Part shown: in pieces, positions 15,200 through 23,581 of the stretch
Position numbering within the stretch: position 1 is the first letter of the stretch
Layout: each line of letters opens with the position of its first letter
NCBI GenBank assembly: GCA_937928595.1
Contig: CALGJV010000003.1
Span: 62,001 to 126,000, forward strand
Length of the DNA stretch: 64,000 bases
From: an uncultured Phycisphaerae bacterium
GTDB taxonomy: Bacteria; Planctomycetota; Phycisphaerae; UBA1845; Fen-1342
Direction of reading: 5' to 3'
Notes under the pieces: generated by a model
What the model was told of the DNA's origin: nothing
Databases searched by the model: none
What the model saw: the letters and a program-made list of their open reading frames with translations, nothing else
Made by a program: the position numbers and the translations under genes

Positions 15200-16696
15200 G
15201 TGCCCAGTTCGGCCTATGAGGCGTTCATCACTCGCGTCAAGGAGATCTCGACGGCCCGGGCGATCGAGGCCGTCCTCGAGTGGGATCAGGAAACCTACAT
15301 GCCGCCGCGCGGCGCCGAGCAGCGCGCCGCACAACTGGCGCTGATCGCCGGGCTGGCCCACCAGCGACTGATTGACGAGGCGTTCGGCGCGGCGCTGGCG
15401 GCGGTGGAGCAGGAAGCCGACCCGGACCCGGTCGTGGTGACGAATGTGCGGGAGATGCGGCGGCTGTTCGACCGGGCGGTGAAGCTCCCGACGGACCTGG
15501 TGCAGGAGATCGCGCGGACGGTCGCGCTCGCCAAGACGGCGTGGGTGCGGGCCCGCAAGGAGAACCGCTTCGCGGACTTCGCGCCGCACCTGGAGCGCGT
15601 GCTGGAGTTGAAGCGCACCGTCGCGGACAAGATCGGCTACACGACCGAGCCGTATGACGCCCTGATGGACGAGTTCGAGCCCGGCGCGCGGGCGGCCGAC
15701 GTGCAGAAGGCGTTCGACGAGCTCAAGCGCCAGCTCGTGCCGCTGGTCCGCGCGATCAAGGACGCGCCGCGGCAGCCGAACCCGGAGTTGCTGACGCGGC
15801 CCGCGCCGGCCGCGGCTCAGGCCGCCTTCGGGCGGCGCGTCGCGGCGGACATGGGCTTCGACTTCGAGGCCGGCCGGCTGGACGTGTCGGCGCACCCGTT
15901 CTGCTCGGGCACTTCGCCGCTCGACGTGCGGCTCACGACGCGCTACGACGAGAACTACCTGCCCGCGTCACTGTTCGGCATCATGCACGAGGCCGGCCAC
16001 GGCCTGTACGAGCAGGGCCTCGACCCGGCCCACGCGGGCACGCCGATGGGCAACAGCGTCTCGCTGGGGATTCACGAGTCGCAGTCGCGGATGTGGGAGA
16101 ATCTGGTCGGCCGCAGCCGGCCGTTCTGGGCCCACTACTTCCCCAAGCTCCAGGCGGAGTTCCCGTCGTTCGCCGGCGTGTCCCTCGAGGACTGGACCTT
16201 CGCCATCAACACGGTGCGGCCGTCGTACATCCGGGTGGAAGCCGACGAGGTCACGTACAACCTGCACATCCTGCTGCGGTTCGATCTCGAGCGGCAGCTG
16301 CTCGACGGCCGGCTGAAGGTGCGGGACGTGCCGGCGGCGTGGAACGAGTCTTTTAAGGCGCTCCTGGGGCTGACGCCGCGGACGGACGCCGAGGGCTGCC
16401 TCCAGGACATCCACTGGAGCATGGGCATCCTCGGGTACTTCCCGACCTACGCGCTGGGCAACCTGTATGCGGCCCAGTTCTTCCGGGCGGCGCAGCGGGC
16501 GCTGCCGGATCTGGACCTGCACATCGCCCGCGGCGAACTCCGGCCGCTGCGGGAGTGGCTGCGGGAGAACATCCACCGGCACGGCCAGCGCTACCGCGCG
16601 CACGAGCTGGTGCAGCTCGTCACCGGCGAGCCACTGACGCACGCGGCGTTTTTCGAGTACCTCACGAAGAAATACAAGCCGTTGTACGGATTCTGA
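15200..16696 (+). CDS. Metallocarboxypeptidase, peptidase family M32 (Taq type)
   Basis: The 498-residue product is a cytoplasmic zinc carboxypeptidase that trims C-terminal residues from peptides. The active-site HEAGH (in IMHEAGHGLYEQG) supplies two zinc ligands and the catalytic Glu. Family hallmarks also include WDQETYMPPRGAEQRA near the N-terminus, DVRLTTRY, GIHESQSRMWEN (zinc ligand Glu in HESQSR) and IRVEADEVTYNLHI. I placed the start at GTG 15200 because AGGAGG lies 7 nt upstream and the length then matches the family (about 500). The frame is open 56 codons further back, without family similarity. Confidence 0.93.
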   Translation: MPSSAYEAFITRVKEISTARAIEAVLEWDQETYMPPRGAEQRAAQLALIAGLAHQRLIDEAFGAALAAVEQEADPDPVVVTNVREMRRLFDRAVKLPTDLVQEIARTVALAKTAWVRARKENRFADFAPHLERVLELKRTVADKIGYTTEPYDALMDEFEPGARAADVQKAFDELKRQLVPLVRAIKDAPRQPNPELLTRPAPAAAQAAFGRRVAADMGFDFEAGRLDVSAHPFCSGTSPLDVRLTTRYDENYLPASLFGIMHEAGHGLYEQGLDPAHAGTPMGNSVSLGIHESQSRMWENLVGRSRPFWAHYFPKLQAEFPSFAGVSLEDWTFAINTVRPSYIRVEADEVTYNLHILLRFDLERQLLDGRLKVRDVPAAWNESFKALLGLTPRTDAEGCLQDIHWSMGILGYFPTYALGNLYAAQFFRAAQRALPDLDLHIARGELRPLREWLRENIHRHGQRYRAHELVQLVTGEPLTHAAFFEYLTKKYKPLYGF

Positions 16697-16737
16697 ACAC
16701 CCCCGCGGCCCGGCCGCCCGCCGCGCCGGCACCGCCT

Positions 16738-17322
16738 TCAGCGGGCCGTCAGCCGCTCAACCTCGCGCTGGAGCCGCACCGTGTCCGCGGGCCGCTCGTT
16801 GGCCCGCAACTCGCCCGACACCGTTGCTTCGCCCAGGAAATCGACCAGGTTGCCGGACCGCGACTCCAGGCGCAGCGTGCCGGCCTCGAGGGTCACGTCC
16901 AGCCGACCGGCCTTCAGGTCGTCGCGGTCGCGCAGGTAGGCGAAGCCGACCCCCCGGTACACGTTGACCCCGTCCGCGTTGGCTACCACGTAGCGCAGCG
17001 CCGCGTTGTGCATCGCCGAATCCACGAACGTCCGTCCGGGCCACGGCCGCCAGTAGATGGTCACGGACAGGTACTGCGTCGCCGCGGTGCCGCCCGGCAG
17101 GGGCCGCTCGGCGCAAGCGACGACGAGCAGGTCGTTGTCCGCCACGACCCGGTAGGTACAGTCCGCCAGCCGGACCCGGTAGTCTTCCGGGAAGAACGGG
17201 TCGCGGTACGACCGGAGGGCCAGGTCGGCCCGGGGGGCGTGACACCCGCCCGCGGCCACCGCCGCCAGGAGGAGCGCGGCGCGGATGGACCGCGACAGCC
17301 GGCGCGAGGGGTCAGTCTTCAT
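16738..17322 (-). CDS. Lipoprotein of unknown function
   Basis: The 194-residue protein has a basic n-region, a hydrophobic core and the lipobox VAAGGC, predicting lipidation at Cys27. The mature part consists of strand-rich segments (YRVVADNDLLVVAC, TQYLSVTIYW) and a C-terminal charged helix. No known domain is recognised. The first 11 bp overlap the end of the amidohydrolase gene, so the two are probably translated together. An envelope location is the only firm inference. Confidence 0.65.
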   Translation of the reverse strand: MKTDPSRRLSRSIRAALLLAAVAAGGCHAPRADLALRSYRDPFFPEDYRVRLADCTYRVVADNDLLVVACAERPLPGGTAATQYLSVTIYWRPWPGRTFVDSAMHNAALRYVVANADGVNVYRGVGFAYLRDRDDLKAGRLDVTLEAGTLRLESRSGNLVDFLGEATVSGELRANERPADTVRLQREVERLTAR

Positions 17323-18181
17323 CGGTGAAGATCTTGCTGGACGGCCGTGCGACCGGCGCGTCGGTGGTTCGGATGCCCAGGAGCTGAAGCGTATCCCGCT
17401 CGACGATCCCGCGCAGCTGCTCGCGCGGGATGACGGGCAGGACGCTGCCGTGCCCGAACTGGTTGACGGAGTACAGCGCTTCGATGCACGCCGCGGGCGC
17501 CCGGAACGGGAAATCGCTGCCGAACAGGACCTTGTCGATCACGCCGTATTCCGACGCGCTCAGCAGCGCGGTGTAGCTTTCCCACGGCTGCCGCAGCAGG
17601 CCGGCGACGCTGGCGTACACGTGGGGGTGCTTGCCGAGCAGCACCACCGTTTCCGAAATCCACGGGTGCCCGAGCCGGGCGATGACGATGCGCAGGGCCG
17701 GGAATGAGCGTGCCACTTCGTCGAGCAAGGCCGGTTCCGCGTACTCCAGCCGGGCCGCGGCTTGGCGGTGGCTCGGCTCGAAAACGATCGGCAACCCGCG
17801 GCGCTCGCACGCTTCGTACAGACGCTGCGCGCGGGTGTCGCACGGATGGAAGTCCTGAAGGGCGGGGGAGAGGATCACGCCCTTGAGGTTCAGTTCATCC
17901 TGCGCCACGCGCAGATCTTCGGGCCAGACCGGGTCCGTCGGGTCGATGCCGGCGAAACCGACCAGCTTGGGAGCATTGCGGCGCACGCACTCGGCCACCA
18001 GACGGTTCGGAATTTCGGCGCCGAGGTAGCGGCTCTTGAAGCCGAGGACGATCGCCCGGTCCACCGGGCCGAGCGCCTCGCGGTGGTGCAGTTCGTCCGC
18101 GCACAGGCCGCCGACGTCGGCGAACGCGGCCCCGAGTTGGGCCGGCGAGGTCCAGATGCGGGTGTGACAATCGACGATCAT
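17312..18181 (-). CDS. Amidohydrolase-2 family metal-dependent hydrolase
   Basis: Starting from ATG 18181 (MIVDCHTRIW), the 289-residue product has the TIM-barrel landmarks of amidohydrolase family 2: an N-terminal DCH (the family has DxHxH; the second metal His is replaced, DCHTRI), a central strand with FAGIDP, LKGVILSP, IVIARLGHPW and a late VLFGSDFPF, where the Asp is the catalytic metal ligand. Members include decarboxylases and lactonases. Replacement of the second His in DxHxH weakens any metal-dependence claim. The frame upstream of 18181 lacks similarity. It is the upstream partner of the lipoprotein gene at 16738. Confidence 0.78.
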   Translation of the reverse strand: MIVDCHTRIWTSPAQLGAAFADVGGLCADELHHREALGPVDRAIVLGFKSRYLGAEIPNRLVAECVRRNAPKLVGFAGIDPTDPVWPEDLRVAQDELNLKGVILSPALQDFHPCDTRAQRLYEACERRGLPIVFEPSHRQAAARLEYAEPALLDEVARSFPALRIVIARLGHPWISETVVLLGKHPHVYASVAGLLRQPWESYTALLSASEYGVIDKVLFGSDFPFRAPAACIEALYSVNQFGHGSVLPVIPREQLRGIVERDTLQLLGIRTTDAPVARPSSKIFTDED

Positions 18182-18321
18182 GCCAGTACGTGCCGGTTCG
18201 CGACCGGGTGCGGCGGGGACCAGCGCGTCGTACCGCCGCCAGTGGCGCGCCGCTCCGCAACCCACAACCGGTGGTAGAAATCGTACGGGCCGGCGGCGCG
18301 GCCCGTCAAGCGCGCGGGCCG

Positions 18322-19701
18322 TCAGACCGTCTCGGCCCGGGCGCGTTCCACGTGGATTCGCAGCCGCTTGATCCGTCGCGGCTCCGCTTCGACGATCCGG
18401 AATCGCACGTTCTCGTGCTCGAACTCCTCGCCCGCCGCAGGGATCTTGCCCAGCGTGGCGAAGACGAACCCGCCGATCGTCTCGTAGTCGGCCTCCTCCG
18501 GCAGGTTCACGCCCAGCTCCTCGTTGAGCTCGCGGATGTGCATGCGGGCGTCGACCTCCAGCGTATCTTCGTCGACGCGGTTGACCGTCGGCGGTGGAGC
18601 CTGGTCGTATTCGTCGTCGATCTCGCCGACCAGCTCCTCGAGGATGTCCTCGATCGTCGCCAGGCCCGCCGTGCCGCCGTACTCATCCAGCACGATCGCG
18701 ATCTGCACCTTGGTGGTGCGGAATTCCTCAAGCAATTCGTCCAGCGTCTTCGTCTCGGGCACGTACGGCGCCGACCGCATGACCCGGCGCACGTCGAACG
18801 GCTCGGCCGGATTCAGCCGCAGCAGGTCCTTCGCGTACAGCACACCGACGATGTGGTCGATCGAGCCTTCGTAGACCGGCACGCGCGAGTGCCCGGTCCG
18901 CACGATCACGTCGCGCGCCTCGGCGTAGGTCGCGGTGGCCGGAATCGCGTCGATGTCCGTCCGTGGTGTCATGATGGCGCTGACCGGCGTCTGGTCGAGC
19001 TCGAACACCGACTCGATCATCTCCTTCTTTTCCTCGTCCACGGCCCCGTACGCCTCGCCCTCGGACACCGCGTCGAGGATCTCCTGCGCGACCCGCTCCG
19101 TCTCGGCCTCCTCCGTCGCGTCGTTCTTGCCCAGCAGCCGGCGCACGATGAACTCGGTCGCCGTGCAGAACCGCCCGAACGGCCACAGCACCACCCGGAG
19201 CACACGCAGCGCGGCGAAGTTCCGCGCCAGCAGCCGCTCGCCCGCGTGCACCGCGACCGCGTGGGGCACGGCGATGGCGAAGATCGCCAGCAACAGCAGC
19301 GACACCAGCCCCACCTCGGCAACCGTGCCGACCGAGATGGCCCGCTCGAGTGTGCGGGTGTAATACGCCCACGTGCCCCCGATGACCCCCAGCGCCGCCA
19401 AGAGCCGCAGGAAACTGGCCTGCGTCTGGAGCTCCCACTCGTAACGGTCCAGCCACGCCAGCCGCTGTTCCCGGTTGGCCTCCGACAGTTGCTCCGAAAG
19501 CCGGGCCCGCGAATGCAGCGGCAGGGCGAACGCGAGCGCCGAGATGTACGTGGTCAGCCCCAGGAGGAGCAGACCGCCCAGTATCACCAACCGCCGCCTC
19601 CCGACGGCTGGGTCGCGCCGGCCGCCCGGCACCCCGCCGAGCCCGGCCCGACCCGGAATCCAGCCGTATGCTATCGGCAACGAGGTGTAGGCGACAACCA
19701 T
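18322..19701 (-). CDS. CorC/HlyC-family CBS-domain membrane protein
   Basis: The 459-residue protein has three membrane segments in its N-terminal half (near 40-62, 92-113 and 130-157). Two CBS repeats follow (MTPRTDIDAIPATATYAEAR... and a second with TKVQIAIVLDEYGGTAGL), and then a CorC_HlyC domain (ADYETIGGFVFATLGKIPAAGE). Relatives are linked to Mg/Co ion efflux (CNNM/CorC/MpfA). The first membrane part is more divergent than the usual DUF21 domain, so transport by this protein is an inference. It starts 16 bp after the MnmE-like gene ends, suggesting one transcript with mnmE and coaX. Confidence 0.88.
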   Translation of the reverse strand: MVVAYTSLPIAYGWIPGRAGLGGVPGGRRDPAVGRRRLVILGGLLLLGLTTYISALAFALPLHSRARLSEQLSEANREQRLAWLDRYEWELQTQASFLRLLAALGVIGGTWAYYTRTLERAISVGTVAEVGLVSLLLLAIFAIAVPHAVAVHAGERLLARNFAALRVLRVVLWPFGRFCTATEFIVRRLLGKNDATEEAETERVAQEILDAVSEGEAYGAVDEEKKEMIESVFELDQTPVSAIMTPRTDIDAIPATATYAEARDVIVRTGHSRVPVYEGSIDHIVGVLYAKDLLRLNPAEPFDVRRVMRSAPYVPETKTLDELLEEFRTTKVQIAIVLDEYGGTAGLATIEDILEELVGEIDDEYDQAPPPTVNRVDEDTLEVDARMHIRELNEELGVNLPEEADYETIGGFVFATLGKIPAAGEEFEHENVRFRIVEAEPRRIKRLRIHVERARAETV

Positions 19702-19717
19702 CCACGACCGGGCACCG

Positions 19718-20929
19718 TCAGCGCTCTGCGGATGGTGCGATCAGGCGCAAGATTTTTTCAGAAATAGCGTTATGGTCTTCATCCCCCGCGGCTGAACGGA
19801 GCGCCGTTGCCACGTCGGCTCCGATCGCAGCCGGCTCCGACTCGTCCGGGTCGGATGTCCGGCCCGCCGTCAGGACGCGGTGCCCGAGCTCGGCCAGGCC
19901 GTGCCTTGCAAGGGCGGAGATGCGGATGGCGACGGGCCGCCACCCGCCGGGCAGGTCGTCGCGGGCAACCGCCGCCGTTTCGAGGTCCCCTTTGTTGATC
20001 GCGACCACCGCGGGCGCCAGGTCCGGGTATGTCCGGATAAATTGGACCGTTGTCACCGCGTCCGTACCGTCCAGGACGGCAACCGTGACCGCGGCGGTCG
20101 CGATCGCCCGGTGGGACCGCTCCACACCGGCCGCCTCGAGCGCGTCATCCGTCGCCCGCAGGCCGGCGGTATCGATCCATGTGACGGGGTAGCCGTCGAG
20201 CTCGGCTTCCACTTCGAGCCAATCGCGTGTGGTGCCGGGGTGCGGCGAGACCAGCGCGACCGGCTGGTCTGCCAAGGTGTTCAGCAGCGTACTCTTGCCC
20301 GCGTTCGGCGGCCCGACGAGCGCCACCCGCAGCGGCCGCGTGAATCGAGCGACGGCATCCGCCCGCGTGGCGATCGCGGCGAGCCGGGCCCGCACCGCCG
20401 GCGCGGCCGCCGCGCCACCGGCCGCGAGGCCGCGCACGCACTCGTCGAGCACCGCGCGGAGGCGGCGCTCCTGGTCCAGCACCCAAAGCACACCCCGCAG
20501 CGTGAGCACTTGCGGAAGGACCGCGGCAACCGCGGCCGCGAGGGCATCCCGTGCGGGCCAGAGGCCGGGCGCGGAAACTGCGCCGTCGGCCGACGCGCGC
20601 GCTGCGGTGCGGTCTGCCAATCCGCACGCGGCCGCGAGGGCCCGACACTGCTGCACAAGAACCGGGTTGCCGTGCAGGTGCACGCGCACGTCCGCGTTGG
20701 GAAGGGGGGCATGCACGGCCACCAGTACGTCATCCAGCGGCGCGCCGTCGGCGTCCACGAGCGTCGCGCGGCGGACCCGTCCTGCGGCCGGTAGCGGTTG
20801 CGAAGGCGGCTGCGCCCATTGCAAGTGGCGGGCGGCGAAGTCCTGCACCCCCGGCCCCGTGAGCCGCAGAACGGCGATTGCGGCCGGTCCGGCGCCGGTG
20901 AGCAGCGCCGCGCCGCCGGCGGCTGTCAC
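19718..20929 (-). CDS. mnmE: Reduced MnmE/TrmE-like tRNA-modification GTPase
   Basis: A GTG at 20929 overlaps the coaX stop (GTGA), giving 403 residues against about 450 for the family. The GTPase domain is complete: G1 GPPNAGKS (206-213), a K-loop-like PGTTRDW, G3 DTAG (253-256) and G4 NKGD (312-315). The N-terminal folate-binding domain is recognisable ([11 protein letters not shown]) but shortened; the stretch that normally reads GEDVVEIHCHGG is [11 protein letters not shown]. The protein stops at RLIAPSAER, without the C-terminal CIGK motif whose Cys is needed for wobble-uridine modification. Either it is a diverged MnmE or a related GTPase with another job. MnmG is not in the window. Confidence 0.8.
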   Translation of the reverse strand: MTAAGGAALLTGAGPAAIAVLRLTGPGVQDFAARHLQWAQPPSQPLPAAGRVRRATLVDADGAPLDDVLVAVHAPLPNADVRVHLHGNPVLVQQCRALAAACGLADRTAARASADGAVSAPGLWPARDALAAAVAAVLPQVLTLRGVLWVLDQERRLRAVLDECVRGLAAGGAAAAPAVRARLAAIATRADAVARFTRPLRVALVGPPNAGKSTLLNTLADQPVALVSPHPGTTRDWLEVEAELDGYPVTWIDTAGLRATDDALEAAGVERSHRAIATAAVTVAVLDGTDAVTTVQFIRTYPDLAPAVVAINKGDLETAAVARDDLPGGWRPVAIRISALARHGLAELGHRVLTAGRTSDPDESEPAAIGADVATALRSAAGDEDHNAISEKILRLIAPSAER

Positions 20930-21705
20930 GGCTGGCCCGCGGCCTTTCGATAGGCCAGCGCGATCCCCATGAGGCACAGGTCGGGCACCACGGCATCGAC
21001 GAAGTCGGCCAGTTCGGCCACGAGCGCCGCGTTACCGCCGGTCAGGACGAGTTGCGGCCACTCGCCCAGTTCGGTGGCGAAGCGCTCGACGATCTCGCGG
21101 AGTGCTCCGACGGCGCCGTACACGACCCCGGCGGTGATCGCGGCCCTCGTGTTGCGGCCGAACACGCTCGCGGGGGCGTCGGGCTGAATCCGCGGCAGTT
21201 GGGCCGTGCCGGTGTGCAGGGCGTCGCAACTGAGCTGGAGCCCGGGCAGAATCGTGCCGCCGAGGAAGCGCCCGTCGGCGGACACGCAATCGACGGTGAG
21301 CGCGGTGCCGAAGGAGGCGATCGCGCAGGCGGCCTGGATCCGCTCCCAGGCCGCGGCGGCCGCGCACAGCCGATCGACGCCGACCTCGCTCAGGTCGTCG
21401 ACGTCGGCCGCGATGGGCAGCGGGAGGTCATCGCGGACGCACAGCACGGGCAGCCCGGTGATGTCGCGGGCCAGCGAGCGGATCTTCCTGGTGTTGGGCG
21501 GGTTCACGCTGCCGATGACGACGGCGCGGGTGGCGCCGCGGAGGGCGTCGCAGGCGGCGGCGAGGGCGTCGCGCCATTGCTCCGGATGTTCGAGCGCGAC
21601 GCGTTGCGTGTCGTGGATACCGTCGCCGTCCCAGACGCCGAGGCCGACCCGCGTGTTCCCGATGTCGATTGCCAGCAGCGCATCAGCCGGCGGAAACGCC
21701 TGCAT
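20926..21705 (-). CDS. coaX: Type III pantothenate kinase
   Basis: The 259-residue product phosphorylates pantothenate in the first step of coenzyme A synthesis. ASKHA-fold motifs are present: [13 protein letters not shown] with the phosphate-binding Asp, GVDRLCAA with the pantothenate-contacting Asp-Arg, [10 protein letters not shown] with the catalytic region Asp, GGTILPGL, and a late [10 protein letters not shown] 21705 gives a few residues before the first strand, as usual. The 3' end overlaps the MnmE-like start by 4 bp. Confidence 0.94.
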   Translation of the reverse strand: MQAFPPADALLAIDIGNTRVGLGVWDGDGIHDTQRVALEHPEQWRDALAAACDALRGATRAVVIGSVNPPNTRKIRSLARDITGLPVLCVRDDLPLPIAADVDDLSEVGVDRLCAAAAAWERIQAACAIASFGTALTVDCVSADGRFLGGTILPGLQLSCDALHTGTAQLPRIQPDAPASVFGRNTRAAITAGVVYGAVGALREIVERFATELGEWPQLVLTGGNAALVAELADFVDAVVPDLCLMGIALAYRKAAGQP

Positions 21706-21753
21706 CGTCCTTGGCTCCGCAGCCCCGTCGGGCGCACCACCGCCCGACCGCGC

Positions 21754-21782
21754 ACGTTACCGCGCCGGCGCGGGGTGGCCAA
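21754..21782 (-). promoter_or_regulatory. Weak candidate promoter for coaX
   Basis: On the minus strand TTGGCC (21782-21777) and TAACGT (21759-21754) are 17 bp apart and about 50 bp ahead of the coaX ATG. The -10 matches consensus at only three positions. Confidence 0.3.
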
Positions 21783-21795
21783 GTGGGAAGGGCGT

Positions 21796-21819
21796 GGCAC
21801 GAAGGCACGAAGGCACGAA
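21796..21819. repeat. Three tandem copies of GGCACGAA
   Basis: The 8-bp unit GGCACGAA is repeated exactly three times in the coaX/obg gap, followed by GG. It is the only such short tandem repeat I noticed in an intergenic part of the window. Confidence 0.9.
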
Positions 21820-21922
21820 GGGATTGCGGCGCGGCGGGCCGATGCTCCCGTATGACAGTCTGTGCCGCTGTGCTTCGACCGCGGCGGGGGCTGCGCTGCG
21901 TAACGCCCGGCACATGCGGGCT

Positions 21923-23173
21923 TCAGCCGCGATCGGGTTCGTCCGGATCCGCAAGATCCGGGCGGAGCGGGGCGTCATCCGGCCGCGGGGCATCTTCTGA
22001 TGGCGCGGCGGCGTTTTGCGCCGGTTCGCCGGGTTCGTCGTCGTCGCTCGTCCCGGAGTCGTCGCGGGCATCCAGCGCCGCCGCATCGGGCGGGCCGGTT
22101 TCGAAGTCGGCGCCAAGGTCGAGCTGCTGCGGCGCCTGCTCCGCCTCGGCGGCCCGCACGCGCTGCACCGTGGTCCACAGCTCCTCGAGCAGTTCGCGCA
22201 GCCCCGCACCGGTCACGCCCGAGATACCGCGTACCGGTCGCGCCAGGGCGGTGCTCAGGGCCCGCAGGGCCTCGGGCGCCTCGGTGAGATCCAGCTTCGT
22301 CCCGACCACGATCTCCTCGCGCGCCGCCAGCGTCGCGCTGTACTTCTCCAGCTCGCGACGGATGATGCGGTACGCCTCGACGGGTGCGGGCGCGCCCTGT
22401 GGCGGGCACAGCTCGACGAGGTGCACGATGACGCGGGTCCGTTCGATGTGCCGCAGAAAACGGTCCCCGAGCCCGACGCCCTCGTGCGCGCCCTCGATGA
22501 GTCCCGGCAGGTCCGCCAGCACCAGCCGCCGGAAGCCCGGCAGCTCTGCGATGCCGAGCTGCGGCTCCTTCGTCGTAAACGGGTAATCGGCGATCTTCGG
22601 CCGGGCCCGCGTGAGGCGTGCCAGCAGCGTGCTCTTGCCGGCGTTGGGGAGGCCGACCAGCCCCACGTCCGCGATCAGCTTCAGCTCGAGCCGCAGTGTC
22701 CGCTCCTGGCCGGGCAGGCCGGGCTCGAACTCGCGCGGAACCTGGTGGGTCGAACTCACGAAGTGCGCATTGCCGCGGCCGCCCCGCCCGCCGCGGGCGA
22801 CGCGCACCGCCTGGCCGTCGTGAACGAGGTCCTTGAGTAGCACGCCGCTGGTTGCGTCGTACACCAGCGTGCCAACGGGGACGGTGATGACCAGGTGCGC
22901 GCCGCGCTTGCCGGCGCAGTTGCTCCCGGAGCCCGGGCGGCCGTTCGCCGCGCGGTAGTGGTGGCGGCCGGCGAGGTCCAGTAGCGTGTTGGGCCCGGCG
23001 CGGGCGACGAGGATGACGGAGCCGCCGTGTCCGCCGTCGCCGCCGTCCGGCCCGCCCTTGGGGATGTACTTCTCGCGGCGGAACGAGACGCAGCCGTCGC
23101 CGCCCTTGCCGCCGCGGACGTGGATGACGACCTCGTCGACGAACAGTCGGCTGGTTCCGCCGGCACGCTGCAT
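21923..23173 (-). CDS. obg: Obg/CgtA GTPase
   Basis: The 416-residue product is the ribosome-associated GTPase involved in 50S assembly and growth control. It has the glycine-rich Obg fold (GGKGGDGCVSFRREKYIPKG), then the G domain with G1 GLPNAGKST, DYPFTT, G3 ADLPGLIEGAHEG and G4 TKLD. The usual C-terminal domain is replaced by an acidic, Pro/Asp/Glu-rich tail of about 70 residues. ATG 23173 is the first ATG before the fold; no clear Shine-Dalgarno sequence is visible, and TTG 23209 is an alternative. The upstream gap to the TPR gene carries no gene. Confidence 0.93.
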   Translation of the reverse strand: MQRAGGTSRLFVDEVVIHVRGGKGGDGCVSFRREKYIPKGGPDGGDGGHGGSVILVARAGPNTLLDLAGRHHYRAANGRPGSGSNCAGKRGAHLVITVPVGTLVYDATSGVLLKDLVHDGQAVRVARGGRGGRGNAHFVSSTHQVPREFEPGLPGQERTLRLELKLIADVGLVGLPNAGKSTLLARLTRARPKIADYPFTTKEPQLGIAELPGFRRLVLADLPGLIEGAHEGVGLGDRFLRHIERTRVIVHLVELCPPQGAPAPVEAYRIIRRELEKYSATLAAREEIVVGTKLDLTEAPEALRALSTALARPVRGISGVTGAGLRELLEELWTTVQRVRAAEAEQAPQQLDLGADFETGPPDAAALDARDDSGTSDDDEPGEPAQNAAAPSEDAPRPDDAPLRPDLADPDEPDRG

Positions 23174-23581
23174 GCGGTGGACTGCAACGACTGCGGGCGG
23201 GCGTGTCAAGCGCGGCGGGCCGCCGGCGCAGGCGGTCCGGGCCCGAGCAGGAGGGCAGAAGGGGAAGATCGGATGACCGACAGATCAAGAGCAGGCGCAA
23301 TGAACGAACGCGGGGCGTGCGGGTGCGACGGGTGGTCGGCCCGCCGGTACCGCGTTCCGTTCCAGCTTGGCCCGCTGTGTGTGGGGCGACCGCCGCAGCA
23401 ATCAACGCCGGACTCGGTGAAGGTCCGGCGATACCGCCGTGACGGGACCGGGATGTCTCCGGCCGGGGGGGCGGGGTCCACCGCGGCGGGTGCACGTGGC
23501 GTGGCCGAAAGGCATACCCCCACATTGCCAGGATCGATCGCCCCGCGCACCCGCGCCGCGGCCGGATCAGGACATCGGGCG
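23174..23581. other. Intergenic gap upstream of obg
   Basis: About 400 bp separate the obg start from the end of the TPR gene. Several overlapping frames are open here, but none has a Shine-Dalgarno sequence, domain motif or codon pattern of a gene. I see no clear promoter, tRNA or hairpin of note. Confidence 0.4.

Noticed and set aside
21796-21819. Short tandem repeats as a CRISPR remnant
   Set aside because: The unit is 8 bp with no spacers and no cas genes are present in the window.
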